Of a stretch of 64,000 nucleotides of DNA, positions 19,233-27,626 are shown one piece after another. The notes under the pieces are model-generated. The model did no database searches, had not been told where the DNA came from, and saw nothing but the letters and a program-made list of their open reading frames with translations. Origin of the DNA: Prevotella herbatica. Its GTDB lineage: Bacteria > Bacteroidota > Bacteroidia > Bacteroidales > Bacteroidaceae. The translations under genes and the position numbers were made by a program. The first letter of the stretch is position 1, and every line of letters begins with the position of its first letter. The stretch spans positions 186,001 to 250,000 of the forward strand of contig NZ_AP024484.1 in NCBI RefSeq assembly GCF_017347605.1, read 5' to 3'.

Positions 19233-20300
19233 TTACTGATTTACTATGTCCAACTGCTGACGCACACTCTCTTCGTGAATATGCTCAAATACCTGAGCTG
19301 CAAATTCAGGATTCATTCCACACAAACTAGCCTGTGCACCGCGTTTTTCTAGTATTTCATTATAACGTGTAGCCTGAAGCACTGTCATATTATGTTCTTT
19401 CTTGTACGTACCAATTTCACGACAAACTCGCATTCTTTTTGCAAGAAGATCCATCAATTGATTATCAATTTCATCAATTTGTGAACGAAGTTGGCGTAGT
19501 CCTTCTGTTGTAGTATGCTCATCACGCACAACAAGCAAACTGAGGATATAATCCAATATATCAGGAGTAACCTGCTGTTTAGCATCGCTCCATGCCTCAT
19601 CTGGATTACAGTGGCTCTCAACAATAAGACCATCAAAACCTAAATCCATTGCCTGTTGACACAGAGGTGCGATAAGATCTCGCCTTCCACCAATATGACT
19701 TGGATCACAGATTATTGGAAGTTCTGGAATACGTCTGTGCAACTCTATTGGAATCTGCCACATTGGGAGATTACGATAAATTTTCTTATCATAGCTCGAG
19801 AAACCACGATGTATAGCTCCAAGACGCTTTATCCCAGATTGGTTGAGACGTTGAAGAGCACCAATCCATAATTCTAGATCTGGATTTACTGGATTTTTAA
19901 CTAACACAGTCACATCAGCACCTTTCAAACTGTCAGCCAAAGCCTGCATAGCAAAAGGATTTGCACTTGTACGTGCTCCTACCCACAACACGTCTATACC
20001 ATATTTCAAAGCCTGCTCCACATGCTCAGGAGTTGCAACTTCAGTTGCAGTCAGCATGCCTGTTTGTTCTTTTACTTCTTTCATCCAAGGCAAAGCTTCT
20101 TCTCCTTTACCTTCAAAGCCTCCGGGTTTTGTACGTGGTTTCCAAATACCTGCGCGAAATATATGACAGCCCTTGGCTGCTAGTTCTTTAGCTGTTGTAA
20201 GTACTTGCTCTTCTGTTTCTGCCGAACAAGGTCCAGCAATGATACATGAAGGACGTTCATTATCACTCGGTAAATTAAGGGGTTGTAATTCGAGTTCCAT
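19233..20300 (-). CDS. Bifunctional DAHP synthase / chorismate mutase
   Basis: The 355-residue product joins two aromatic-pathway enzymes. Residues about 1-260 are a class I DAHP synthase of the KDOP-like type (IAGPCSAET, RAGIWKPRTKPGGFEG, CDPSHIGGRRD), which condenses phosphoenolpyruvate with erythrose 4-phosphate. Residues about 268-350 are an AroQ-type chorismate mutase (LRQLRSQIDEIDNQLMDLLAKR), which makes prephenate. The fusion puts entry and branch-point steps together and may allow prephenate feedback, as known for such fusions. It lies between the aminotransferase and tyrA genes in the Phe/Tyr operon. Confidence 0.95.
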   Translation of the reverse strand: MELELQPLNLPSDNERPSCIIAGPCSAETEEQVLTTAKELAAKGCHIFRAGIWKPRTKPGGFEGKGEEALPWMKEVKEQTGMLTATEVATPEHVEQALKYGIDVLWVGARTSANPFAMQALADSLKGADVTVLVKNPVNPDLELWIGALQRLNQSGIKRLGAIHRGFSSYDKKIYRNLPMWQIPIELHRRIPELPIICDPSHIGGRRDLIAPLCQQAMDLGFDGLIVESHCNPDEAWSDAKQQVTPDILDYILSLLVVRDEHTTTEGLRQLRSQIDEIDNQLMDLLAKRMRVCREIGTYKKEHNMTVLQATRYNEILEKRGAQASLCGMNPEFAAQVFEHIHEESVRQQLDIVNQ

Positions 20301-20339
20301 AATTGTATATATTTTATTATCTATTCATAATTTGCAAGA

Positions 20340-21515
20340 TTACCATTCAATAGCTTTGATTCTATCAAGTGCAGTCTTAAGTTTTTCATCTTTTGCACAA
20401 AGGCTTATTCTTACATAGCGCTTGCCATTTGATCCGAAAATCAAACCCGGTGTTATAAACACCCTAGCCTCATGCAATACCCGTTCTGTGAGTTCTTCAA
20501 CATTTGAATATTTTTCAGGAATCTTGCCCCAAAGGAACATTCCTATTTGTTGTTTATCAAATTCACATCCTAAAGTCTTCATGATATCTTCTGCAATATC
20601 TCTTCTGCGACGATATACATTGACATTATATTCTTGATGCCACTCCTCACTGTTTGTATTATAAGCCTCAGCTGCCGCAAGCTGAATACCACGAAATGTT
20701 CCACTATCAATATTGCTTTTAATCTTCAATATCCAACTTATAAATGTGGAATTTGACGCACATAGTCCAACACGCCATCCAGGCATATTGAACGCCTTGC
20801 TCATTGAATTGAATTCTATACAACAGTCCTTTGCTCCAGGAATCTGTAATATTGAAAGTTTCTCGCCTTCATTCAGTATAAATGAATATGGATTATCATT
20901 TACCACAATGATTTCATGTTTTTTAGCAAAATCCACCAGACGCTTATATGTTTCTATACATGCATTTCCACCGGTTGGCATATTTGGATAGTTAACCCAC
21001 ATCAATCTTACATTTGTGAGATCCATTTTTTCAAGTTCATCGAAATCTGGTTGCCATCCATTATCTTCTCGTAAATTATAGTTTACGACCTTAGCGCCGA
21101 GGATCTTACTCAAACTTGTATATGTTGGATAACCAGGATTAGGTACAAGAACTTCTTCTCCTGGATTTACAAAAGCCAAAGTTGTATGTAAAATACCTTC
21201 CTTACTACCAATGAGAGGTTGTATTTCTGTAGCTGGATTAATATCAACTCCATACCATTTCTTATAGAAATTAGCCATGGACTCTCGTAATTCAGGCGTT
21301 CCCATTGTAGGTTGATAACCATGTGCATCACTTTGTTTTGCCACTTCACAGAGCTTTTCTATTGTTTGCTGCGACGGTGGCATATCAGGACTACCTATAG
21401 CTAAACTAATAATATCCAGTCCTTGGGCATTAAGTTGTGCAACTTCTTTCAGTTTTCTACTAAAGTAGTATTCCTGTATTTCATTAATTCTATTAGCAGG
21501 TTTCATATTCTCCAA
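20340..21515 (-). CDS. Class I/II aminotransferase, probable aromatic amino acid type
   Basis: The 391-residue PLP enzyme has VNYPNMPTGG (asparagine contacting PLP), NDNPYSF and the Schiff-base lysine in SMSKAFNMPGWRVG (about residue 236). The fold-type I family includes aspartate, aromatic and diaminopimelate aminotransferases. Its place between pheA and the DAHP synthase/mutase gene suggests it makes Phe and Tyr from their 2-oxo acids; this is inference from context. Its start overlaps the pheA 3' end by 23 bases, so translation is coupled. Confidence 0.88.
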   Translation of the reverse strand: MENMKPANRINEIQEYYFSRKLKEVAQLNAQGLDIISLAIGSPDMPPSQQTIEKLCEVAKQSDAHGYQPTMGTPELRESMANFYKKWYGVDINPATEIQPLIGSKEGILHTTLAFVNPGEEVLVPNPGYPTYTSLSKILGAKVVNYNLREDNGWQPDFDELEKMDLTNVRLMWVNYPNMPTGGNACIETYKRLVDFAKKHEIIVVNDNPYSFILNEGEKLSILQIPGAKDCCIEFNSMSKAFNMPGWRVGLCASNSTFISWILKIKSNIDSGTFRGIQLAAAEAYNTNSEEWHQEYNVNVYRRRRDIAEDIMKTLGCEFDKQQIGMFLWGKIPEKYSNVEELTERVLHEARVFITPGLIFGSNGKRYVRISLCAKDEKLKTALDRIKAIEW

Positions 21516-22323
21516 GTATTTTTATATTCTTTACCAGTGGTGTTATTGCATCAATACTCTGACGATACCTAGTAAGATTGTCAAACGACACGTCTACATA
21601 AAACAAGTATTCCCATTCATGTCCAATAATTGGCAAGGACTGAATTTTCGTCAAATTGATATCATAGAAACTTAGTATTGTAAGTACTTTACTAAGACTC
21701 CCCTCCTCATGCGACAAACTAAATACAAGACTCGACTTGTTACTTTTTTCAACTTCTCTTAATAAGGCTGCCTTGTGAGGATTACTTACAACTAAAAAGC
21801 GTGTATAGTTATGCTTATTATCATGTATATCCTCCTGCAATAATTTCATTCCATATATATTTGCTGCATGAGACGAACATATAGCTGCCCATCCGTGAAT
21901 ATTATGACTTGAAATATATTCGGCACTACCTGCTGTATCTTCAGCCTCAACAGCTTTAATCTCTGGATGATTTTCTAAGAAGTTGCGACACTGTGCCAAA
22001 GCAACTGGATGAGAATGGACTTCGGTTACAGTGTCCCAGTTATCATCAGGGAGACAACATATAGAATGTTCAATATGCAGTTTATGTTCACCAACAACCG
22101 TCACACCACTCTCTCTAAGCAAGTCATAATTATGCAACAAAGAACCAGCTATTGTATTCTCTATTGCTATGATTCCTATCACTGTAGGGTCATTCTTGAT
22201 ATTTTCAAACACCTGTTCAAATGTAGAGCAGCATATAAGTTCAATCTGCTCATCATTAAAGTATTGATGCGCAGCTATATCATGGAACGAACCTATTTCA
22301 CCTTGTATTGCAATTCTTTTCAT
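21493..22323 (-). CDS. pheA: Prephenate dehydratase
   Basis: PheA converts prephenate to phenylpyruvate on the way to phenylalanine. The 276-residue product starts MKRIAIQGEIGSFHD and has GIIAIENTIAGS, and HNYTRFLVV with the catalytic threonine before a C-terminal ACT domain (about 195-276) with SLSHEEGSLSKVL, used for Phe feedback inhibition. The ATG at 22323 gives the family N-terminus; the frame runs nine codons further up into the terminator-like hairpin, so the longer start is unlikely. It is the first gene of the Phe/Tyr operon and follows a candidate attenuator (22336-22448). Confidence 0.95.
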   Translation of the reverse strand: MKRIAIQGEIGSFHDIAAHQYFNDEQIELICCSTFEQVFENIKNDPTVIGIIAIENTIAGSLLHNYDLLRESGVTVVGEHKLHIEHSICCLPDDNWDTVTEVHSHPVALAQCRNFLENHPEIKAVEAEDTAGSAEYISSHNIHGWAAICSSHAANIYGMKLLQEDIHDNKHNYTRFLVVSNPHKAALLREVEKSNKSSLVFSLSHEEGSLSKVLTILSFYDINLTKIQSLPIIGHEWEYLFYVDVSFDNLTRYRQSIDAITPLVKNIKILGEYETC

Positions 22324-22335
22324 ATATTCTTTAAC

Positions 22336-22448
22336 AAAAAACGGTCTCACTCTTAAGAGCGGGACCGTTTCGTATTTATTTTAATTTCATTTTCCTATAA
22401 GTCGAAATTTACACGCAACTTCCCGCTTCACAAATCCTTGCAAAGTAA
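22336..22448 (-). promoter_or_regulatory. Candidate transcription attenuator of the Phe/Tyr operon
   Basis: On the minus strand a terminator hairpin (ACGGTC at 22368-22363 with GACCGT at 22346-22341, inner CTCTTAAGAG) is followed by six T residues and then, 12 bases on, the pheA ATG. Its left arm contains TCCCGCT (22364-22358), which is exactly complementary to AGCGGGA (22427-22421) earlier in the leader, so an antiterminator can form. A promoter-like TTACTTTG is at 22448-22441, giving a leader of about 110 nt. No Phe-rich leader peptide was found, so the sensor is unknown. Confidence 0.55.
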
Positions 22449-22591
22449 AAATAAAAGTAATAAAAAGATGCGTATGAATTATTCATAACTTTTTTATTTT
22501 TGTCATTATTGGTTGCAAAAGTATAACTTTTATTTGACTCCTCCAAAAGAATTACAACAAAAATTACCGTTTTGCTTTCATTTTTTACATT

Positions 22592-23494
22592 TTACAACCC
22601 TATACCACCTATTCCATAAGGATCTACACTGCGATATGCTTGTTCAACCTTCTGCTGTATATTTTCTGTTCCTTCAGCTGCAAACTCTCCATTTATACCA
22701 TTTTGTTCCTTTGGATTCAATTCAAGAACCTGTCTCATATCTTCTTCGGCTCCTTCTTTATCGCCCAATGACAACTTTAATGCACCTCGTTCTTTAAAAG
22801 CATCAATACAAAATGGATTTTGTTCTATAACCTTAGCATAAAAATCCAAAGCTATATCACTTTCTCCCTTAGCTTTTGCAATTCTTGCCCTCAAAAGAAG
22901 TATATCCTCATTGCTTTCTGCATTTTCAGCTAACCACTTTGCATCATTTTCAGCACTGTTTAAGTCACCCATTTTTAGCAGAGTCTCACTTCTTAACAGA
23001 TATGCGCTATCATATTTTTCATTAGCAGTTATAGCTTTTGTAAGCAATGCGATTGCATTAATAAGTTCATTCTTACCAATACATGCACGCGCATAAATAT
23101 AGTTTGCCTCAGAATTATTATCATCTATACGTAAAGCTTCAATACATGCATGGGTCATTGCATCATAATCTTCCAACATATATGCTACGTTTGCCATTCG
23201 CATGTATATAAGTATGTTGTCAGGTTGCGCCTTTGACATTTCATCCAACTGCTCCAACGCTGGTCTCAACTTATTATTCATTATTAATGCCTGTGAGTAA
23301 TAATCCCTTAATTCTAGTTCAGGATTAATCTCCAACGCTTTCTCAAAGCATTCCAAAGCATATGCAGACTGTCCTTTTTTTAAGGCTCTTACTCCTTCGT
23401 ATTTTAATAGGTCAAAGTTGCGCACTTTTTCGCGCAATTTGTCCCTTTCTGATATTTCGGTATTTCCACCAAAAAGTTTTTTTAATAGATTCAT
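22592..23494 (-). CDS. Tetratricopeptide repeat protein
   Basis: The 300-residue product is helical throughout and reads as about seven TPR units from residue 25 on (for example SAYALECFEKALEINPE, DIALDFYAKVIEQNPFC, GAEEDMRQVLELNPKE). No signal peptide is present when it starts at MNLLKKLFGG (23494); this ATG is one base after the stop of the upstream gene, so translation is coupled. TPR proteins are protein-interaction scaffolds; the partner is unknown. It ends in a glycine-rich tail. Confidence 0.8.
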   Translation of the reverse strand: MNLLKKLFGGNTEISERDKLREKVRNFDLLKYEGVRALKKGQSAYALECFEKALEINPELELRDYYSQALIMNNKLRPALEQLDEMSKAQPDNILIYMRMANVAYMLEDYDAMTHACIEALRIDDNNSEANYIYARACIGKNELINAIALLTKAITANEKYDSAYLLRSETLLKMGDLNSAENDAKWLAENAESNEDILLLRARIAKAKGESDIALDFYAKVIEQNPFCIDAFKERGALKLSLGDKEGAEEDMRQVLELNPKEQNGINGEFAAEGTENIQQKVEQAYRSVDPYGIGGIGL

Positions 23495-23495
23495 A

Positions 23496-24098
23496 TTATT
23501 CTGCAAGTTTAGAATATACATTATTAGGTATTATGTCTGTACGATCCCATTTAGGCCAGCTAGCACTCTTAATGTAATTTTCTCCGGCATCACGATACTC
23601 CATAAAAAGGAAACGTACATTTATGTATCCATCAGTTCCATCTTTAGCCAATAGATAACAATACGCATATCTACGATAACCTGTTATCTTACTTCCTTCC
23701 TTGATGGCTGTCATTATCCATTCCTTTTGAGGAACTACACAATGCAATATCTTAGCGTCAGGATATTTACGTACAAACTCTTCCTTACTGATTTTTATCT
23801 GTTCTTCATCATCTGAGAGATTGTTGTTTGCAAAAAGATCAGTAGTATAGATTGGCATAAATTTCACACCGTCAATCTCTTTTAAATCTTCGTTATTCTT
23901 TTTTGCCAGTTCGTCAACACCAATAGCATCACCGATATTTTTTCCCGTTGTAGAAACCTGTTTCTTTGTTTTCTTCCAAAACGTTGAAACCTTTTTAACC
24001 AAAGTCTCTTTCTGGGCATTGTTGTTTGTCTGGGCATTAACAGGAAGAACAGTCATTCCGAATGCTAAAAACATAAGATATATCAGATTCTTTTTCAT
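23496..24098 (-). CDS. Secreted protein of unknown function
   Basis: The family was not recognised. The 200-residue product has a signal peptide (MKKNLIYLMFLAFGMTVLPVNA) followed by a Gln/Asn-rich stretch, a lysine-rich helix (about 33-60) and a mixed alpha/beta C-terminal region with several aromatic residues. No cysteine pair or catalytic motif stands out. It is directly upstream of the TPR gene with one base between them, so the two are probably made together. Confidence 0.7.
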   Translation of the reverse strand: MKKNLIYLMFLAFGMTVLPVNAQTNNNAQKETLVKKVSTFWKKTKKQVSTTGKNIGDAIGVDELAKKNNEDLKEIDGVKFMPIYTTDLFANNNLSDDEEQIKISKEEFVRKYPDAKILHCVVPQKEWIMTAIKEGSKITGYRRYAYCYLLAKDGTDGYINVRFLFMEYRDAGENYIKSASWPKWDRTDIIPNNVYSKLAE

Positions 24099-24242
24099 AA
24101 GTTTATTATTTATAATGTTACAAAAGTAAAGTAAACCAACATAAATACAAAATATTTTCAGTTAATTTAAGCATACGGCATTATTTTAATATTGTTATAA
24201 TAAAAAAAATTAATCATACTTCATTAATACTTAATCATTTAG

Positions 24243-24250
24243 TATCTTTG
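24243..24250 (+). promoter_or_regulatory. -7 box at the start of the Met/Tyr-rich barrel gene
   Basis: TATCTTTG ends six bases before the ATG at 24257, so the transcript would begin at or next to the start codon. Confidence 0.55.
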
Positions 24251-24256
24251 TGCCCA

Positions 24257-25045
24257 ATGAACAGAATCTTTATATCTATATTATCAGTATTATGCTGGAT
24301 TACAGCAAATGCTCAGAATGTTATCCACGAGGGACCGCTTCATAGTTTTGATTCGCCCCGTGAAGGATGGCTATTGCCTGGTGACACAATTTATAACGAT
24401 ACTGCTAAAATTGTATATTCAGGAGAAGCTCATAAAATAGAGTTTGTTGAAAACAAAGACAATAAATCCAATGACGTGGTTGCCCCTACAATGTTATCAC
24501 CTTACCTAAATGATTATGGTTGGGGACTACATCGTGGACTTAACGTTTCTGTAGACTTATCTGCTTTTGCCACTATAGGTCACAACCTTCCACACCATGG
24601 AGGTTTTACCCAACGCCTCAATGCCACATATTTAGCTCCCCTAACTAAAGACAATAAGTTATGGCTTGCCGCTGGTGGATACATACAGAACACCAACTGG
24701 GGCGGTGATTCATACAAGGACGGTGCACTTTATGCAGCTTTAGGATACAAGTTCAATGACCATTGGGAAGCATGGGTATACGGACAGAAAAGTGTCGCCA
24801 ATAATTACAGCAATTATTATAATACATATAATAGATACATGTATGGACCATATATGTATGGAATGGGTTACGGCACAATGGGGTCTTCAATGGGAATGCC
24901 TGGTGCTGACGTCATTGGTGCTGCTGTCAAATATAACTTTAGTCCATCTTTCTCAATACAGTTAAATGTAGAAAGTGCATGGTACAATAATAAGGGATTT
25001 AACTACTTCGACCAATACAACTACCCTGTTCCTCAACAGCGCTAA
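24257..25045 (+). CDS. Predicted outer membrane beta-barrel protein with a Met/Tyr/Gly-rich segment
   Basis: The family was not recognised. The 262-residue product has a signal peptide (MNRIFISILSVLCWITANA, then Q). The mature part alternates polar and aromatic residues like a beta-barrel (WLAAGGYIQNTNWGGD, YAALGYKFNDHWEAWVYG). A low-complexity segment near residues 193-217 carries six methionines (RYMYGPYMYGMGYG, then TMGSSMGMPG). The start at 24257 is preferred to an upstream TTG because it gives a proper signal peptide and follows a promoter box. It is convergent with copA; the two stop codons overlap. Confidence 0.65.
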   Translation: MNRIFISILSVLCWITANAQNVIHEGPLHSFDSPREGWLLPGDTIYNDTAKIVYSGEAHKIEFVENKDNKSNDVVAPTMLSPYLNDYGWGLHRGLNVSVDLSAFATIGHNLPHHGGFTQRLNATYLAPLTKDNKLWLAAGGYIQNTNWGGDSYKDGALYAALGYKFNDHWEAWVYGQKSVANNYSNYYNTYNRYMYGPYMYGMGYGTMGSSMGMPGADVIGAAVKYNFSPSFSIQLNVESAWYNNKGFNYFDQYNYPVPQQR

Positions 25046-26961
25046 GCCGTATATTTTAGGCGAAGGCTGTTAAGTACCACACTAACACTAGAAAAAGCCA
25101 TCAGTGCACTAGACCACATAGGGGTTATCTGAAAGTTAATACCAAAGACATACATCACTCCTGCGGCTAATGGAATACATATTATATTATATATAAAAGC
25201 CCAAAATAAATTTTCCCATATCATTTTAACGGTCTTACCACTTAATCTAATAGCTTTTGGTATATTTCTGAGATCGTCACCAAGAAGAGTCACTTGTGCT
25301 ACATCCATTGCAACATCTGTACCTTTTCCAATTGCAATGCTGACATCTGCCAAAGCAAGAGCCTGAGTATCGTTTATTCCATCGCCGATCATAGCAACGG
25401 TCTTCCCTTGTTTTTGTAATTCCATTACAATATTTTCCTTATCTTGCGGAAGTACCTTACTTTTATAATTAGTTATACCAGCTTTTTCAGCCCAATATCT
25501 TGCAGCCTCTTCCTTGTCGCCACTCATCATATAAATTTCTATGCCCATATTTTGCAATTCTGTCATAGCTTCCTTTGCGTTTGGCTTAAGTTTTTCTCTA
25601 TCCTCAAGCGACAACCCATCTACATTGGTAAAATCAATATTTTTATTTGGAATAGTAAGAGTTCCCGTTTTATCTATAACAACAGCATCAACTTTTCTCA
25701 TTTTTTCCAAAGCGGTAGCATCTTTTATCAAAACTTGCTCACGCGCAGCTTTACCTATACCAACCATTAGTGCTGTAGGCGTAGCCAATCCCATTGCACA
25801 CGGACAGGCAATAACTAACACCGAAATAGCAGATATTATAGCTTGGGGTAGAAAATTATTCCCTCCGATAAACCACCATGAAAAAAAAGTTACCAAAGAC
25901 AAAACAACGATAATCGGCACAAAAACTAATGCAGCTTTGTCCACAATTCGTTGAACAGGAGCTTTACTTCCTTGCGCCAACTCGACCATTCTTATTATAT
26001 GCGCAATTGCTGTATCCTCACCTATCTGCATAGCCTTCATTCTTATCTTGCCTTGGCTTGGTATTGTTCCAGCTATTACATTACTACCTTTTATCTTTTC
26101 TGACGGAGTTGGTTCACCTGTTATCATACTTTCATCAACATAAGCAGCATTACTGTTCATAAAACTTTCAGCCATTATTACTACACCGTCAACAGGTATT
26201 TTATCACCAGATCTGACTTCTAGTATATCCCCCTTCTCTATAGTTGAAATCGGAACATCTTCAATATGATCCCCCGCGACTATTCTTGCGGTTTTAGGTT
26301 GCATACCCATTAATTGTCGTATGGAAGACGCAGTTCCATCTTTTGCCTTTTCCTCTAAAAGTCTACCCGTTAAGACAAAGGTAATTATCATAACACAAGC
26401 ATCATAATATGTATGAGCCTCGATGCCCTCTTTTGCCCAATAATCATTTCCCCAGAATGTATTGAATACACTGAACACAAAACTTATCGATGTAGACAAT
26501 GCCACAAGAGTATCCATATTGGCACTACCATGTTTTAGATTTTTCCATGCGGATATAAAAAATTGTCTACCACAATATATCATTGCGAACAAAGATATTA
26601 TCATGGCCACCTGATTTGCATTATCTCTACTTCCCAAATCTACCCACATCATAGATATGGACATAACGATTATAGAGAATATCCACGCCAAGATTGTTTT
26701 TTGTTTCAAAATAACAAAACTACGTTTTTCAATTTCCTCCAAACTACGATCAGCCTCTATAACCATATCATACCCAATATCGTTTATCTCATGCTTCATC
26801 TTTTCAAGAGAAATAACTTCAGGGTTGAAATCTATAAGCGCAGAACGCCCTGGTAACGAGACCGATGCTTCATTGATACCTTTTAAGGAATTCAATTTGC
26901 GTTCAACGTTGGCAGAACATGCAGAGCATGCCATGCCAACAATAGGAATAACTTTTTTCAT
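25042..26961 (-). CDS. copA: Copper-type P1B ATPase with a truncated nucleotide-binding domain
   Basis: The 639-residue product is a heavy-metal P-type ATPase that should export Cu(I) across the inner membrane. It has one N-terminal HMA domain with C12xxC15, the A-domain TGE (281-283), the metal-site CPC (386-388), the phosphorylation motif D430KTGTLT and the hinge GDGIND (526-531). The N domain is almost absent: only about 43 residues separate DKTGTLT from SGD (480-482), where about 150 are usual, and the HP and GxG motifs that bind ATP are missing. The frame is clean across this point. Metal type is inferred from CPC and the adjacent CopZ-like gene, which lies 14 bases upstream. Confidence 0.88.
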   Translation of the reverse strand: MKKVIPIVGMACSACSANVERKLNSLKGINEASVSLPGRSALIDFNPEVISLEKMKHEINDIGYDMVIEADRSLEEIEKRSFVILKQKTILAWIFSIIVMSISMMWVDLGSRDNANQVAMIISLFAMIYCGRQFFISAWKNLKHGSANMDTLVALSTSISFVFSVFNTFWGNDYWAKEGIEAHTYYDACVMIITFVLTGRLLEEKAKDGTASSIRQLMGMQPKTARIVAGDHIEDVPISTIEKGDILEVRSGDKIPVDGVVIMAESFMNSNAAYVDESMITGEPTPSEKIKGSNVIAGTIPSQGKIRMKAMQIGEDTAIAHIIRMVELAQGSKAPVQRIVDKAALVFVPIIVVLSLVTFFSWWFIGGNNFLPQAIISAISVLVIACPCAMGLATPTALMVGIGKAAREQVLIKDATALEKMRKVDAVVIDKTGTLTIPNKNIDFTNVDGLSLEDREKLKPNAKEAMTELQNMGIEIYMMSGDKEEAARYWAEKAGITNYKSKVLPQDKENIVMELQKQGKTVAMIGDGINDTQALALADVSIAIGKGTDVAMDVAQVTLLGDDLRNIPKAIRLSGKTVKMIWENLFWAFIYNIICIPLAAGVMYVFGINFQITPMWSSALMAFSSVSVVLNSLRLKYTA

Positions 26962-26975
26962 AAATGATAATACGT

Positions 26976-27188
26976 TTATACCTTTAATTCATAACGACCA
27001 GAATTTTCAACAGCGCTCTTAATGTCATTATCACATACAAGAGCATCATCAAAGTCAACTGTAACATTTTTGGCTTCAATGTCAGCTACAGCTTCATTTA
27101 CTCCATTAATTGACTTAATAGCGTTTTCAACATTTGCTTTGCAATGTACACACTTCATGCCATCTACACTAAAAATTTTCTTTGCCAT
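26976..27188 (-). CDS. copZ: Heavy-metal-associated domain protein, CopZ-like copper chaperone
   Basis: The 70-residue product is a single HMA domain with the metal site GMKCVHC (C13 and C16) and a beta-alpha-beta-beta-alpha-beta pattern. CopZ proteins carry Cu(I) in the cytoplasm and hand it to CopA. It is 14 bases upstream of copA on the same strand. Length is exactly that of a stand-alone chaperone. Confidence 0.88.
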   Translation of the reverse strand: MAKKIFSVDGMKCVHCKANVENAIKSINGVNEAVADIEAKNVTVDFDDALVCDNDIKSAVENSGRYELKV

Positions 27189-27372
27189 AACATTTATTTT
27201 TAATTATTACTGTTGCAAAATTAATGATTTATCATTCAAGTGTGTTATAATATTATGGAAGTTTCTTATAATTTTCTTCCATTTACAAGCCTAAAACAGC
27301 CACACCTACGGTATATTACTTAAAATAAGTAAAAATATATGAGCAAAATTTGCATATCCGAAATAAAGTCCT

Positions 27373-27380
27373 TACCTTTG
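27373..27380 (+). promoter_or_regulatory. -7 box of the tRNA-Val/tRNA-Tyr operon
   Basis: TACCTTTG matches TAnnTTTG and lies 20 bases upstream of the tRNA-Val gene. Confidence 0.65.
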
Positions 27381-27399
27381 CCGCGCCTTACAGAGATAA

Positions 27400-27474
27400 G
27401 GGCGTTTAGCTCAGCTGGTTTAGAGCATCTGCCTTACAAGCAGAGGGTCGGCGGTTCGAATCCGTCAACGCCCA
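27400..27474 (+). tRNA. tRNA-Val (anticodon TAC)
   Basis: Acceptor arms GGGCGTT (27400-27406) and AACGCCC (27467-27473) pair fully. The anticodon loop is CTTACAA, and the T arm has GGTTCGAATCC. CCA is encoded at 27475-27477. tRNA-Tyr follows after a few bases. Confidence 0.95.
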
Positions 27475-27479
27475 CCAAA

Positions 27480-27561
27480 GGGTGGTTACCAGAGTGGCCA
27501 AATGGGGCAGACTGTAAATCTGCTGGCTATGCCTACGGTGGTTCGAATCCATCACCACCCA
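27480..27561 (+). tRNA. tRNA-Tyr (anticodon GTA)
   Basis: Acceptor arms GGGTGGT and ACCACCC (27554-27560) pair fully. The anticodon loop holds GTA, and there is a long variable arm (TGGCTATGCCTA region), as expected for the class II tRNA-Tyr. CCA is not encoded directly after the discriminator base. Confidence 0.94.
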
Positions 27562-27570
27562 CTCCACAGA

Positions 27571-27603
27571 AGAGATTTAGTAAATGCTAAATCTCTTTTT
27601 TTG
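27571..27603 (+). terminator. Terminator of the tRNA-Val/Tyr operon
   Basis: A 10-bp stem (AGAGATTTAG, loop, CTAAATCTCT) is followed by a T run. Confidence 0.88.
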
Positions 27604-27626
27604 TTTTACTGCAAATAATTATTTTT

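Noticed and set aside
22901..23100. Plus-strand frames inside the TPR gene and other frames opposite real genes
   Set aside because: They are shadows of well-supported genes, without start signals or recognisable products.
27339..27590. 83-codon frame across the two tRNA genes
   Set aside because: It is formed by the tRNA-Val and tRNA-Tyr sequences themselves.
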